This document shows positions 17,522 through 26,534 of a stretch of 64,000 nt of DNA, one piece after another. The position numbers and the translations under genes are program-made. The stretch's first letter is position 1. Each line of letters starts with the position of its first letter. The notes beneath the pieces were generated by a model that did no database searches, was not told the DNA's origin, and was given only the letters and a program-made list of their open reading frames with translations. This DNA is from Tropicibacter sp. Alg240-R139 (GTDB lineage: Bacteria > Pseudomonadota > Alphaproteobacteria > Rhodobacterales > Rhodobacteraceae): the NCBI RefSeq assembly GCF_900537075.1, contig NZ_UNRA01000007.1, forward strand, positions 99,827-163,826. Direction: 5' to 3'.

Positions 17522-18600
17522 GGGATCACTACGATGTTTCCGGTGTGGGCTTTGTCGATAAAGGCCTGCTGGGCCTCTCGTAGCTGATTAAGCGGATAGG
17601 TCGCGGCCAAAGCTGGCTTGATCTTGCCATCCTCTATGTATTTCGCGACATCAGTGAAGTTTTCGGGCCGGTTCACGGTCGAGCCCACAAAGGTCAGATC
17701 ACGCAGGTAGAACGTACGCAGGTCAAGCTCGACCATGGGGCCAGCGATCGCGCCCGAACAGGTATAGCGCCCGCCGCGTTCAAGGATGTCGATCAGTTTG
17801 GGCCAGTTGTCGCCCCCGACCACATCTGCAACCACCGTGACCTTCTCACCTTTGAGCGCCTTGCGCAGGTTTTCGGGGCTCCGCGGGAGGATCACGTCCG
17901 GACCCAACTCGGCGACCTCGGAATGTTTGGCCTCAGACGCCATTGCGATGGCACGCGCGCCGCGCAATTTGGCCAGCTGGATTAGCGCGCCGCCCACGCC
18001 GCCGGATGCCCCCGGGATCAGCACCGTGTCTCCTGCCCCGACATTGGCGCGGTCCATCATGCCTTCGGCGGTGACATAGGAGCAGGCGAATGTCGCCAAC
18101 TCGGCGTCGCTGAGGTCACAGTCGATAGGGGCAATGCCACGCACGTCGGCTTTGGTGTATTCGGCATAACCACCGTCGCATTCAGAGCCGAAGTAGCCTG
18201 CCTTATCGCGGTTCATCGGTTCGTCCCAATCCCGCAACCAGCCTGCGACCATGACGCGTTTGCCAATGAGGTCCGGATCAGCGCCCTCGCCGACCGCCAC
18301 AACCTCGCCGACTGCATCCGCGCCTTGGATGCGGGGAAAGGTAAGCGGCGCGCCGCCCCAAGTGCTGTCCTCGTCGTCGACTTCGCCATAGGAGCTGCCG
18401 GTTGTGGCCTCGTCCACCGCCTTGGAGTACCAACCCGTGCGGGTATTCACGTCGGTGTTGTTGAGACCGCAGGCGCCGACCTTGATCACCACCTCCATCG
18501 GCCCGGCCTGGGGCGTGGGCCAATCCTCGTGCCACTCGTACTTGTCCAGATCGCCGTGGCCGGTCAGAACCATGGCCTTCATCGTTGCGGGAATGGTCAT
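17518..18600 (-). CDS. MDR-family NAD(P)-dependent dehydrogenase/quinone oxidoreductase
   Basis: Medium-chain dehydrogenase/reductase of 360 residues. It has the N-terminal GroES-like domain ([18 protein letters not shown]) and a Rossmann fold with [19 protein letters not shown] as nucleotide motif. The GLNNTD form resembles zinc-free quinone-reductase types more than zinc alcohol dehydrogenases. The frame extends to 18672, but AGGAAA lies just before the ATG at 18600, where the family sequence begins. Its position directly ahead of dddQ suggests work on acrylate-, aldehyde- or alcohol-level products. It is not a close match to AcuI as I know it. Confidence 0.8.
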   Translation of the reverse strand: MTIPATMKAMVLTGHGDLDKYEWHEDWPTPQAGPMEVVIKVGACGLNNTDVNTRTGWYSKAVDEATTGSSYGEVDDEDSTWGGAPLTFPRIQGADAVGEVVAVGEGADPDLIGKRVMVAGWLRDWDEPMNRDKAGYFGSECDGGYAEYTKADVRGIAPIDCDLSDAELATFACSYVTAEGMMDRANVGAGDTVLIPGASGGVGGALIQLAKLRGARAIAMASEAKHSEVAELGPDVILPRSPENLRKALKGEKVTVVADVVGGDNWPKLIDILERGGRYTCSGAIAGPMVELDLRTFYLRDLTFVGSTVNRPENFTDVAKYIEDGKIKPALAATYPLNQLREAQQAFIDKAHTGNIVVIP

Positions 18601-18687
18601 GTAAGGTTTCCTTTCAAGGTGAGAGGGGGCGCTGCCCCCCGCCTTCGGCTCCCTCCGCCGTATTTGGAACAAAAAGAAGAGCTTTGG

Positions 18688-21141
18688 TCATTCTGCGGCC
18701 GCCTTGGTGGCGTCGGTGCGGGGCAGCAGGCTTTGCGGGTCGTAGGCCGGTTCGCCCAGGATGCGGCCCTTGCGGGGGTTGCCTGCGATGATAACCTCGA
18801 CCTCGGTGCCGGGTTGGTTGGCGTGGGGTTTGATGTAGGCGAAGGCCAGGATCTTACCGACCGTGTGGCCATAAGCCACCGACGCGGTCGAGCCGACCAC
18901 CTGACCGTTCAGCATTACGGCCTCACCGCCATGGCCGTCTTCGACGCCGTCGGGTTCAATCTCGAGATAGGCGCAGACCCAAGGCAGATCGGTGTTGAGC
19001 GTCTTGTCCTTGCCCAGATAGTCCTTGTTCTGGCGCGCAAAGCGCAGCACGTCGGCCTCGGCCAAGGTGACCTCATTGGTCAATTCGCCAGCCCCCTTGA
19101 ACCCCTTCTCCATCCGCAGGGCGTTCATCGCGAAGGACCCGTAGTCGGTTATGCCATGCGCCTCGCCAGTGGCCCAAAGCGCATCGTAGACGGCCAGTGT
19201 GCTGTCGCGGGGGATGTGCAGTTCCCACCCCAGCTCACCCGCATAAGACATACGGAAGGCCCAAATTTTGTGACCTGCGACCTCAATTTCCTGCGCGGTG
19301 AGCCATTTGAACCCGGCGTTCGTCAGGTCTGCATCGGTGCAGGCGGCCAGCACGTCGCGGGCGGCGGGGCCGTTGAGTGACAGGGCAGCCCAATCGTTGG
19401 AGCGCAGGATGATCTCGGCATTTTCTCCGTCACGCTGCTGTTCCAAATGATCCAGCAGGCGCTGTTCAAAGAAGGCGGCGCAGACGAGGTAGTACCGCCC
19501 CTTGTCCAGCTTCACGACTGTGGTTTCCAGCTCGATCCGACCCCGGCGGTTGAGCATGTGGGTCAGTGCAATCCCCCCCACCTTTTGCGGCAGGCGGTTG
19601 GCTGTCAGCCGGTCGAGCAATGCTTCGGCGTCCGGGCCCGCAACTTCGACCTTGGTAAAGGCCGAGATGTCCATGATGCCCACCGCCTCGCGCACGGCCT
19701 TGCATTCGCTTGCGACGATGTTGTGCACGTCGTTACGCTTGAACGAGTAGTGGTCGCGCTGCTCCACGCCATCCCGCGCAAACCAGCGGGGGCGTTCGTG
19801 GCCAAAGACCTCTTCGTAGACCGCGCCCTTGTCCTTGAGCCGCTCATACAGCGGCGAGGGCTTGATCGGTCGCCCTGCAAGTCGGTTGAAATGCGGGAAT
19901 GGGATTTCGTGGCGCAGGCAGTAATCTTCCTTGGCCTTGGTGACCTGCCAATCCTTGTTGGCATAGTTGCCAAAGCGGCGAGGATCATATTCGCGTATAG
20001 ATATGTCGGCAGAGCCGTGCACCATCCAGCGCGCCAACTCGCGCGTCAGGCCGGGGCCCCAGCCGATGCCGATCTGTGTACCACAGCAGCACCAATAGTT
20101 GCGCACGCCTGGCGCAGGACCAATCAGCGGGTTTCCATCCGGCGGGTGCGAGATGGCGCCGTGCACGTCGCGGGAAATCCCCAGCTCGGCAAAGATCGGC
20201 ATGCGGTTCAGGCTTTCCTCGAGCCAGGGCATGACGCGGTCATAGTCGGCATCGAAAAGCCAGTTCTCGTAATCCCACGGGCATTCATCCAGCCAGACTG
20301 CGTTGGGATTGGCCTTTTCATAGATGCCGATCAGGCCGCGCTTCTGCTCCATCCGGATGTAACCCGAAACCTTTTTGTCGTCGCGGATGACGGGGAGTTC
20401 CTTGTCCAGCCCCGCGAACTCGGGCACCGGGTCGGTGACGAAATAATGGTGCGTCATCGAGGTCATGGGCAATTGCAGGCCGGACCATTCGCCCATCTGG
20501 CGGGCATAGGTGCCGCCCGCATTCACCACATGCTCGCAGGTGATGGTGCCCTGTTCGCTTTCAACCATCCATTCGCCCGAGTTAGCCTGGGTGATGTTGG
20601 TGGCGCGGCAGCGGCGGATGATCTTGACGCCCAGCGCACGTGCACCTGCTGCCATGGCCATTGTCACATTGGTCGGGTCAACGTGTCCGTCATCCGGCGT
20701 GTGCAGCGCGCCCAGAACACCGTCGAGGTTGTAGAACGGATGCAGCTCGGCTACCTTCTCCGGCCCAACAAGTTCGATGTTGAACCCCAGCGACCGCCCC
20801 ACGGACAGGGTGTGGCGGAGCCAGTCCATCTCGTCTTCGGTATAGGCCAGCCGGAACGACCCGCAGCCGTGCCATGTCACCGCCTGCCCGGTCTCGGCCT
20901 CCAACGCGCCGGAATAGAGCCCGATGTTGTAGTCCACGCATTTGCCCAGCCCGAACGAACTGGTTGAATGGGTGATCTGCCCTGCTGCGTGCCAGGTCGA
21001 GCCGGACGTGAGCTCGCCCTTTTCCAGCAAGACGACATCGCTCCAGCCTTCGTGCGCCAGGTGATAGGCAAGACCCACCCCCATGACACCGCCGCCTACG
21101 ATGACAACTCGGGCATGCGACGGCAGTTTATTCTCGGACAT
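18688..21141 (-). CDS. FAD-dependent dimethylglycine/sarcosine dehydrogenase-like protein with GcvT domain
   Basis: Large oxidative N-demethylase, 817 residues. The N-terminal D-amino-acid-oxidase-like domain opens with VVIVGGGVMGVGLAYHLA. The segment SGSTWHAAGQ carries the His that binds FAD covalently in dimethylglycine dehydrogenase. A FAO_M-like middle region and a C-terminal aminomethyltransferase (GcvT-like) domain, from about residue 430, would pass the one-carbon unit to tetrahydrofolate. It would act on dimethyl- or monomethyl-amino acids formed from a betaine. It is the first gene of the minus-strand operon, back to back with the RpiR gene. Confidence 0.85.
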   Translation of the reverse strand: MSENKLPSHARVVIVGGGVMGVGLAYHLAHEGWSDVVLLEKGELTSGSTWHAAGQITHSTSSFGLGKCVDYNIGLYSGALEAETGQAVTWHGCGSFRLAYTEDEMDWLRHTLSVGRSLGFNIELVGPEKVAELHPFYNLDGVLGALHTPDDGHVDPTNVTMAMAAGARALGVKIIRRCRATNITQANSGEWMVESEQGTITCEHVVNAGGTYARQMGEWSGLQLPMTSMTHHYFVTDPVPEFAGLDKELPVIRDDKKVSGYIRMEQKRGLIGIYEKANPNAVWLDECPWDYENWLFDADYDRVMPWLEESLNRMPIFAELGISRDVHGAISHPPDGNPLIGPAPGVRNYWCCCGTQIGIGWGPGLTRELARWMVHGSADISIREYDPRRFGNYANKDWQVTKAKEDYCLRHEIPFPHFNRLAGRPIKPSPLYERLKDKGAVYEEVFGHERPRWFARDGVEQRDHYSFKRNDVHNIVASECKAVREAVGIMDISAFTKVEVAGPDAEALLDRLTANRLPQKVGGIALTHMLNRRGRIELETTVVKLDKGRYYLVCAAFFEQRLLDHLEQQRDGENAEIILRSNDWAALSLNGPAARDVLAACTDADLTNAGFKWLTAQEIEVAGHKIWAFRMSYAGELGWELHIPRDSTLAVYDALWATGEAHGITDYGSFAMNALRMEKGFKGAGELTNEVTLAEADVLRFARQNKDYLGKDKTLNTDLPWVCAYLEIEPDGVEDGHGGEAVMLNGQVVGSTASVAYGHTVGKILAFAYIKPHANQPGTEVEVIIAGNPRKGRILGEPAYDPQSLLPRTDATKAAAE

Positions 21142-21188
21142 GATTTTTCCACTTCATGCATCACGATTCTGCTCGACAGGCTAATTCC

Positions 21189-21226
21189 ACATTTGTACCA
21201 TCGTCAATCATGAATGAAACAAATGT
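21189..21226. promoter_or_regulatory. Candidate RpiR operator in the divergent promoter
   Basis: ACATTTGT (21189-21196) and ACAAATGT (21219-21226) are perfect inverted arms spaced 30 bases centre to centre, about three helical turns. TGTACCATC and TGTATCATC also recur as a direct repeat. The site lies between the divergent dehydrogenase operon and the regulator gene, and its right arm lies within the first codons of the regulator, which fits autoregulation. Binding by the RpiR protein is inferred. Confidence 0.5.
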
Positions 21227-22097
21227 ATCATCAATCGTTCTCGACCGCCTGACCAAGGAATGGGACGCCTTGACGCCTGAGGCGCAGAAAGCCGCGCGTT
21301 ACGTGCTGGAAAACCCCACAGATGTGGGGGTTTCGACCGTGCGCGAGATTGCCGAGGCCGCCAATGTGAAGCCAAACACCTTTGTGCGGATGGCCCGGCA
21401 GGTGGGCTTTGATGGGTACGAGGATTTCCGCGCGCCCTTCCGCGATGCGATCAGGCGGGGGGCTGTATCCTTTCCTGATCGCGCCCGCTGGTTGCAGGAC
21501 ATTGGCAAGTCGGGCGAACTGGGCGGGCTGTATGCCGACATGGTTGGCGCTGCAATCAGAAACATCGAAGAGACCTTTGGCGGTATCAGCCCTGAATCGC
21601 TGCAAGCCGCAGCGACAGACATATGGAATTCACGGCAAGTTTTCACATTGGGCGTCGGCGTCAACAATTCAAACGCGCGCAATTTCACCTATCTTGCCTC
21701 GACCGGCATGAAGCAGTTTCACGCGATCCCGCGACCAGGGTCCACCGCAATTGATGATCTGGCGTGGGCCGACGAGCAGGACGTATTAATCGCCATAACC
21801 TGCCATCCCTATCGCACCGAGGTAATCGAGGCGATCAAACTGGCGCGCGAGCAAGGCATGACCGTCGTGGGGCTGTCGGACAGCCCGGCAAGCCCGGTGA
21901 TCCTGAACGCCAATCACGGCTTTGTTGTCGCCGCCGATACCCCGCAATTCTTCCCCTCGTCCGTGTCGACCATCGCTTTGCTGGAAACCCTGCTGTCCTT
22001 TGTCGTGGCCGTTTCCAGTGACGAGATTGTCGAACGGGTCGAGCGGTTTCATCGTCGTCGCCATCAATTGGGCCTATATGCGGAGGAGCCTGAATGA
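21210..22097 (+). CDS. RpiR-family transcriptional regulator
   Basis: Regulator of 295 residues. The N-terminal HTH domain reads TVREIAEAANVKPNTFVRMARQVGF. The C-terminal SIS domain (VFTLGVGVNNSNARNFTYLAS through LLETLLSFVVAV) would sense a phosphorylated or small polar ligand. The upstream frame begins at 21156, but the ATG at 21210 gives the usual RpiR N-terminus. The gene is divergent from the demethylase/dddQ operon and overlaps the Rieske gene by ATGA, so it very likely controls both arms of the locus. Confidence 0.9.
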   Translation: MNETNVSSIVLDRLTKEWDALTPEAQKAARYVLENPTDVGVSTVREIAEAANVKPNTFVRMARQVGFDGYEDFRAPFRDAIRRGAVSFPDRARWLQDIGKSGELGGLYADMVGAAIRNIEETFGGISPESLQAAATDIWNSRQVFTLGVGVNNSNARNFTYLASTGMKQFHAIPRPGSTAIDDLAWADEQDVLIAITCHPYRTEVIEAIKLAREQGMTVVGLSDSPASPVILNANHGFVVAADTPQFFPSSVSTIALLETLLSFVVAVSSDEIVERVERFHRRRHQLGLYAEEPE

Positions 22098-23185
22098 ACG
22101 CACCCCTGACGCAGTCTCTGGACGCGCGCTATTATACCGATCCTGCGATTTTCGAGCAGGAACTGCGGGGTCTGTTGGCCCGGACATGGCAGTTCGCGGG
22201 CCACATCGCGCAGGTGCGCGAGATCGGGGACTACTTTGCTTTTGAAATCGCGGATGAAAGCCTGTTCTGTATCCGGGGGCGTGATGGCGAAATCCGCACC
22301 TTCTATAACGTGTGCCAGCATCGTGCCCATGAAATGGTCACGGGTGCGGGAAACACGCGCGTCGTGGTCTGTCCCTATCACTCGTGGACCTACGAGCTGT
22401 CGGGCGAGCTGCGCGCAGGGCCCAACATCAAGTCGGTACCGGGATTTGACCGCTCGGCCATCTGTCTGACATCGGTGCGCACCGAAGTGTTCAACGGCTT
22501 CATCTTCGTTAATCTCGATGACGAGGCCACGCCGATGGACGACTGGTATCCCGGCGTGCGCGAGGAAATCCGCGCCTATGTGCCCCACATCGACGCGCTG
22601 GAACCGCTGGAATGGGTCGAGGTGCCTGAAAACTGCAATTGGAAAGTCAGCATCGAGAACTATTCAGAATGCTATCACTGTCCCACCAACCACCCCACCT
22701 TTGCCGAAGGCGTGGTCAAGCCCGAGACCTATGACATCAAGCCCGACGAGGGCGGCGGCTATGTTCTGCGTCACACGACCGAGTGTCAGAGCCTCGACAG
22801 GATGACCTATCCCATCGACATGTCCGTGCCCCATGCCGGTGACTATCAGTCCTGGTTCCTTTGGCCGATGTTCTCCTTCCAGTGTTACCCGGGCAATGTT
22901 CTCAACACCTATCACTGGCGCGCCGAGGGCACGGATCACTGCGCCGTCTGGCGTGGCTGGTACACCGAGGGCGGATCGGAAAGCGCTGTTATCCGACAAC
23001 TTGCGGTTCAAGATCGTGAGACGACTGTGGAAGAAGACATTCACCTTGTGGAATCGGTCTATCGCGGCCTTAAATCGCGGGGCTACAGACCTGGACCGCT
23101 GGTCCTGGACCCATCCGGCGGGGTGATGTCCGAGCATTCCATTGCCAGGTTGCAACAATGGATGCGCGAGGCCGTTGATCTGTAA
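22094..23185 (+). CDS. Rieske 2Fe-2S oxygenase, quaternary-amine demethylase type
   Basis: Oxygenase alpha subunit of 363 residues. The Rieske cluster ligands are Cys74-x-His76 and Cys93-x2-His96. The mononuclear iron site lies in NYSECYHCPTNH (His195 and His200). At the position that bridges subunits most Rieske enzymes have Asp; here it is Glu192, as in carnitine oxygenase CntA and related quaternary-ammonium enzymes. This points to N-demethylation or C-N cleavage of a betaine such as proline betaine or glycine betaine, releasing formaldehyde. No reductase gene is adjacent, so the electron partner is elsewhere. Confidence 0.85.
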   Translation: MNAPLTQSLDARYYTDPAIFEQELRGLLARTWQFAGHIAQVREIGDYFAFEIADESLFCIRGRDGEIRTFYNVCQHRAHEMVTGAGNTRVVVCPYHSWTYELSGELRAGPNIKSVPGFDRSAICLTSVRTEVFNGFIFVNLDDEATPMDDWYPGVREEIRAYVPHIDALEPLEWVEVPENCNWKVSIENYSECYHCPTNHPTFAEGVVKPETYDIKPDEGGGYVLRHTTECQSLDRMTYPIDMSVPHAGDYQSWFLWPMFSFQCYPGNVLNTYHWRAEGTDHCAVWRGWYTEGGSESAVIRQLAVQDRETTVEEDIHLVESVYRGLKSRGYRPGPLVLDPSGGVMSEHSIARLQQWMREAVDL

Positions 23186-23210
23186 CAAGGCGTGTGCATG
23201 GAGGTGACAT

Positions 23211-23633
23211 GTGACCAATCTATCGGGGAAATGCATGTGTGGCGCGGTTACTTGGTCGTCCGCCGGACCTGTGACTAGGCGCCTGTCGTGTCATTGCGAC
23301 GATTGTCAAAAAGCCACGTCATCGCCTTTTACCACATTTGTCGGACTAGCACCCGACACCGTCACCTGGACCGGCGATATCAACCACTTCGAAAGCTCGC
23401 CGGATTCCCATCGTGGGTTCTGCCCCGAATGCGGCACGCGGCTCTATTTCCGGTCCGCCAAGTGGCCGGGTGAAATCCACATCCACGCCGCGACCCTGAA
23501 TGAGCAAGCAGACTATGCCCCAGACGCGCATGTGAAACTGGAAGATGGCGTTGCATGGCTGCGCCTGTCCGATGACATCCCAAAACACCAAAGCTTTCAG
23601 GCTACACCCAAAACCGGGCTGTCTGAGGGCTGA
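23211..23633 (+). CDS. GFA/CENP-V family protein
   Basis: Zinc protein of 140 residues, with Cys pairs CMCGAV near the start, SCHCDDCQK in the middle and FCPECGTRLYF near residue 75. The family was named for glutathione-dependent formaldehyde-activating enzyme. Here it follows two enzymes expected to release formaldehyde by demethylation, so a role in formaldehyde handling is plausible though unproved. The start is GTG, supported by GGAGG at the right distance. It lies 25 bases after the Rieske gene and is probably in the same transcript. Confidence 0.8.
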   Translation: MTNLSGKCMCGAVTWSSAGPVTRRLSCHCDDCQKATSSPFTTFVGLAPDTVTWTGDINHFESSPDSHRGFCPECGTRLYFRSAKWPGEIHIHAATLNEQADYAPDAHVKLEDGVAWLRLSDDIPKHQSFQATPKTGLSEG

Positions 23634-23663
23634 CCAACAGCAAAGACCGATACGGAGACTTAC

Positions 23664-24056
23664 ATGGCCGATTTGTTCAACGAAGACCTGTTCCTCAAGG
23701 GCCTGGAACAGCGCAAAGACACCTTGGGTGCAGAATACGTCGAAAAGAACCTGGCCGCAGCAGATGAATTCACCCGCCCCTTTCAAGAAGCGATGACGGC
23801 CTGGTGCTGGGGCTTTGGTTGGGGTGATGACGTGATCGAACCCAAGACACGCTCTATGATGAATCTGGCCATGATCGGTGCATTGGGCAAGATGCACGAG
23901 TGGGAGATCCACTGCCGCGGCGCGCTGAACAACGGTGTCAGCAAAGAGGAAGTTCGCGCCATAATCCACGTAATCGGCATCTACTGCGGGGTTCCGCAGT
24001 CATTAGAGTGCTTCCGCGTGGCCCGCAAAGTGCTGGAAGAGGCCGGGCAGCTTTGA
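23664..24056 (+). CDS. Carboxymuconolactone decarboxylase (CMD) family protein
   Basis: A 130-residue all-helical protein with the PcaC-type pattern EWEIHCRGALNNGVSKEEVRAIIHVIGIYCGVP. Family members decarboxylate 4-carboxymuconolactone or act as AhpD-like peroxide enzymes; no CxxC pair of AhpD is seen, so the PcaC-like side is favoured. No other pca genes are in the window, so its role in this betaine-type operon is unclear. It is followed by a good intrinsic terminator and ends the operon that begins with the RpiR gene. Confidence 0.75.
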   Translation: MADLFNEDLFLKGLEQRKDTLGAEYVEKNLAAADEFTRPFQEAMTAWCWGFGWGDDVIEPKTRSMMNLAMIGALGKMHEWEIHCRGALNNGVSKEEVRAIIHVIGIYCGVPQSLECFRVARKVLEEAGQL

Positions 24057-24080
24057 CGGTAATCCACACCGAAATCATCG

Positions 24081-24111
24081 AACCCGCCGCCCTTGGGACG
24101 GCGGGTTTTTT
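24081..24111 (+). terminator. Rho-independent terminator
   Basis: AACCCGCCG and CGGCGGGTT form a perfect 9-bp stem with a 9-base loop, followed directly by TTTTTT. It lies 24 bases after the CMD gene stop and closes the RpiR-Rieske-GFA-CMD operon before the paa operon. Confidence 0.9.
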
Positions 24112-24202
24112 GTTTTCACACTCGACAACGTGTTACTAAAATCATCAACTTTACAATTATGTGTTACATTTCACTTGCTGCGAATCACAATCACACGTAT
24201 TA

Positions 24203-24219
24203 CCCGACCAAGCGGTCAC
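24203..24219. promoter_or_regulatory. Possible PaaR site before the paaJ-ABCDE operon
   Basis: The segment CCGACCAAGCGGT resembles the ACCGATCATTCGGT site at the paaZ promoter: over 17 bases, 11 agree. It is followed at once by a TATAGT-like -10 element (24222-24227), so a bound repressor would block the promoter. It is the weakest of the four sites noted. Confidence 0.4.
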
Positions 24220-24254
24220 CTTATAGTGACGCCAACGAGTGGAGACTTTTCTGA

Positions 24255-25457
24255 ATGGACGCCTTCATCTGCGACGCACAGCGCACCCCAATTGGACGAT
24301 ACGGCGGAGCCCTGTCCGGGGTCCGGACGGACGACCTTGCTGCGCTGCCAATTGCCGCCCTGATGGAACGCAACCCCGATGTAAACTGGTCCAACGTCGA
24401 TGATGTGATCATTGGCGATGCCAACCAAGCGGGTGAAAGCAACCGCAACGTGGCGCGGATGGCCGGACTGTTGGCTGGGCTGCCAACCGACGTTCCGGGT
24501 ACAACCGTAAATCGCCTGTGTGCCAGCGGCATGGACGCCGTTGGAATGGCTTCACGCGGGATCAAGGCCGGTGACTATGACTTGGTTATCGCCGGTGGCG
24601 TCGAAAGCATGAGCCGCGCGCCCTTTGTGATGCCCAAGGCCACCAGCGCCTTCAGCCGCGCCAACACCGTCTATGACACCACCATTGGCTGGCGTTTCGT
24701 GAACAAGAAGATGCACGAAATGTACGGCACCGATACTATGCCTCAGACCGCTGATAACGTGGCCGAGGATTACGGCGTAAACCGTGCTGATCAGGACGCC
24801 TTTGCGGCGCGCAGTCAGGCCCGGTGGGCCGCTGCGCATGAAGCCGGGATTTTCAAAGACGAAATCACGACAGTCACCATCCCGCAGCGCAAAGGCGATC
24901 CGATCATATTCGACGCGGACGAGCACCCGCGCCCCAGTTCAACCGCCGAAAAGCTCTCGGGTCTCAAGGGCATCAACGGTCCGGGCAAGACGGTCACCGC
25001 AGGCAACGCGTCAGGCGTCAACGACGGGGCGGCGGCGATCCTGATGGCGAACGAGGCTGCAACTGCCAAGAATAACCTCACGCCGATGGCGCGCGTTGTG
25101 GGCATGTCCGTGGCGGGCGTTGCCCCTCGCATCATGGGCATCGGTCCGGTTCCTGCCTGCCGCAAGGTGCTGGCACGTGCGGGGCTCACCATCGAGCAGA
25201 TGGATGTGATAGAATTGAACGAAGCCTTTGCCAGCCAGGGTCTTGCCACCCTGCGAGAGCTTGGCGTGGCCGATGATGCACCCCATGTTAACCCCAACGG
25301 TGGTGCTATCTCTATCGGTCACCCGCTGGGTATGTCGGGCGCACGTCTGGTATTGACCGCGGCCTATCAATTGCAACGCACCGGTGGGCGCTATGCGCTG
25401 TGCACCATGTGTGTTGGCGTCGGTCAGGGCGCAGCCCTGATCCTGGAACGAGTGTAA
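24255..25457 (+). CDS. paaJ: 3-oxoadipyl-CoA/3-oxo-5,6-dehydrosuberyl-CoA thiolase
   Basis: Thiolase of 400 residues. The nucleophilic Cys lies in [14 protein letters not shown], with [11 protein letters not shown] and [10 protein letters not shown] completing the active site. The length and the N-terminal [31 protein letters not shown] are typical of PaaJ/PcaF. In the phenylacetate route this enzyme acts twice, yielding acetyl-CoA and finally succinyl-CoA. It is the first gene of the operon with paaABCDE, which favours PaaJ over PcaF. Confidence 0.9.
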   Translation: MDAFICDAQRTPIGRYGGALSGVRTDDLAALPIAALMERNPDVNWSNVDDVIIGDANQAGESNRNVARMAGLLAGLPTDVPGTTVNRLCASGMDAVGMASRGIKAGDYDLVIAGGVESMSRAPFVMPKATSAFSRANTVYDTTIGWRFVNKKMHEMYGTDTMPQTADNVAEDYGVNRADQDAFAARSQARWAAAHEAGIFKDEITTVTIPQRKGDPIIFDADEHPRPSSTAEKLSGLKGINGPGKTVTAGNASGVNDGAAAILMANEAATAKNNLTPMARVVGMSVAGVAPRIMGIGPVPACRKVLARAGLTIEQMDVIELNEAFASQGLATLRELGVADDAPHVNPNGGAISIGHPLGMSGARLVLTAAYQLQRTGGRYALCTMCVGVGQGAALILERV

Positions 25458-25470
25458 GGAGGGAACTGCC

Positions 25471-26448
25471 ATGTATGCACAGATGGTCAAATCCGAAGCG
25501 TCGCAGGAAGATCCTGAAAAGCTGGCAGCCTTTCAGGCCCGCATCGACGCAGGTGAACGGATCGAACCCAAGGATTGGATGCCCGAAGGATACCGCAAGA
25601 CCCTGATCCGCCAGATCGGTCAGCACGCCCATTCCGAGATCGTCGGCACCCTGCCCGAAGGCAACTGGGTCACACGCGCACCCACTTTGGAGCGTAAAGC
25701 GATCCTGCTGGCCAAAGTGCAGGATGAGGCGGGCCATGGTCTGTACCTTTACTGCGCGGCCGAGACATTGGGTGTTAGCCGGGATGAAATGACCGAGATG
25801 CTGCTGGATGGCCGCATGAAGTATTCGTCAATCTTCAACTACCCCTCGCTGAATTGGGCCGACATCGGCGCCATCGGCTGGCTGGTGGACGGTGCTGCGA
25901 TCATGAACCAAGTACCGCTGCAGCGGACATCATATGGCCCTTACGCCCGCGCCATGGTGCGCATCTGCAAGGAAGAAAGCTTCCACCAGCGTCAAGGGTA
26001 CGATTCCATCCGCGCTTGCGCCGAAGGTACACCCGCGCAGAAGAAAATGGCTCAGGATGCGCTGAACCGCTATTGGTATCCGTCGCTGATGATGTTCGGC
26101 CCGCCAGACGGGGACTCGGTGCATTCGGAACAGTCGATGGCGTGGAAGATCAAGATCAACACCAACGACGAACTGCGTCAGAAGTTCGTGGACCAGACCG
26201 TGCCGCAGGCGGAATTCCTGGGCCTGACTATCCCGGACGAGAACCTGAAATGGAACGAAGAGCGCGGGCATTATGACTTCAGCCAACCCGATTGGTCCGA
26301 GTTCTTTGATGTGATCAAGGGCAACGGCCCCTGCAACGTCGATCGCTTGGCCGACCGCAACAAGGCCTGGGACGATGGTGCCTGGGTGCGTGAAGGCATG
26401 TTGGCCCACGCCCGCAAGAAAGCAGCCGCCAAAGTCGCGGCCGAGTAA
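25471..26448 (+). CDS. paaA: Phenylacetyl-CoA epoxidase catalytic subunit PaaA
   Basis: Diiron subunit of the ring 1,2-epoxidase, 325 residues. Two carboxylate/His iron motifs are visible: [14 protein letters not shown] and [11 protein letters not shown], on the ferritin-like four-helix core. It forms the active complex with PaaC and PaaB and takes electrons from PaaE. AAGGAGGG precedes the ATG. The 325-residue length agrees with known PaaA proteins. It sits 13 bases after the thiolase gene. Confidence 0.97.
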   Translation: MYAQMVKSEASQEDPEKLAAFQARIDAGERIEPKDWMPEGYRKTLIRQIGQHAHSEIVGTLPEGNWVTRAPTLERKAILLAKVQDEAGHGLYLYCAAETLGVSRDEMTEMLLDGRMKYSSIFNYPSLNWADIGAIGWLVDGAAIMNQVPLQRTSYGPYARAMVRICKEESFHQRQGYDSIRACAEGTPAQKKMAQDALNRYWYPSLMMFGPPDGDSVHSEQSMAWKIKINTNDELRQKFVDQTVPQAEFLGLTIPDENLKWNEERGHYDFSQPDWSEFFDVIKGNGPCNVDRLADRNKAWDDGAWVREGMLAHARKKAAAKVAAE

Positions 26449-26534
26449 CAAACGTAGACATATCTGCTGTGCGAGGAGCCCGGTTTTAGCCACCGGTGTC
26501 TGCCCTTGTGCCCAGCTAGGAGGAGACCCAAGCT

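Noticed and set aside
19447..20967. Open frame of 506 codons on the plus strand
   Set aside because: It is antisense to the FAD/GcvT demethylase gene, a by-product of high-GC codon bias; no ribosome site or domain.
24255..25457. pcaF of the protocatechuate pathway
   Set aside because: The adjoining paaABCDE genes make paaJ the better name, although the families overlap and a CMD protein is nearby.
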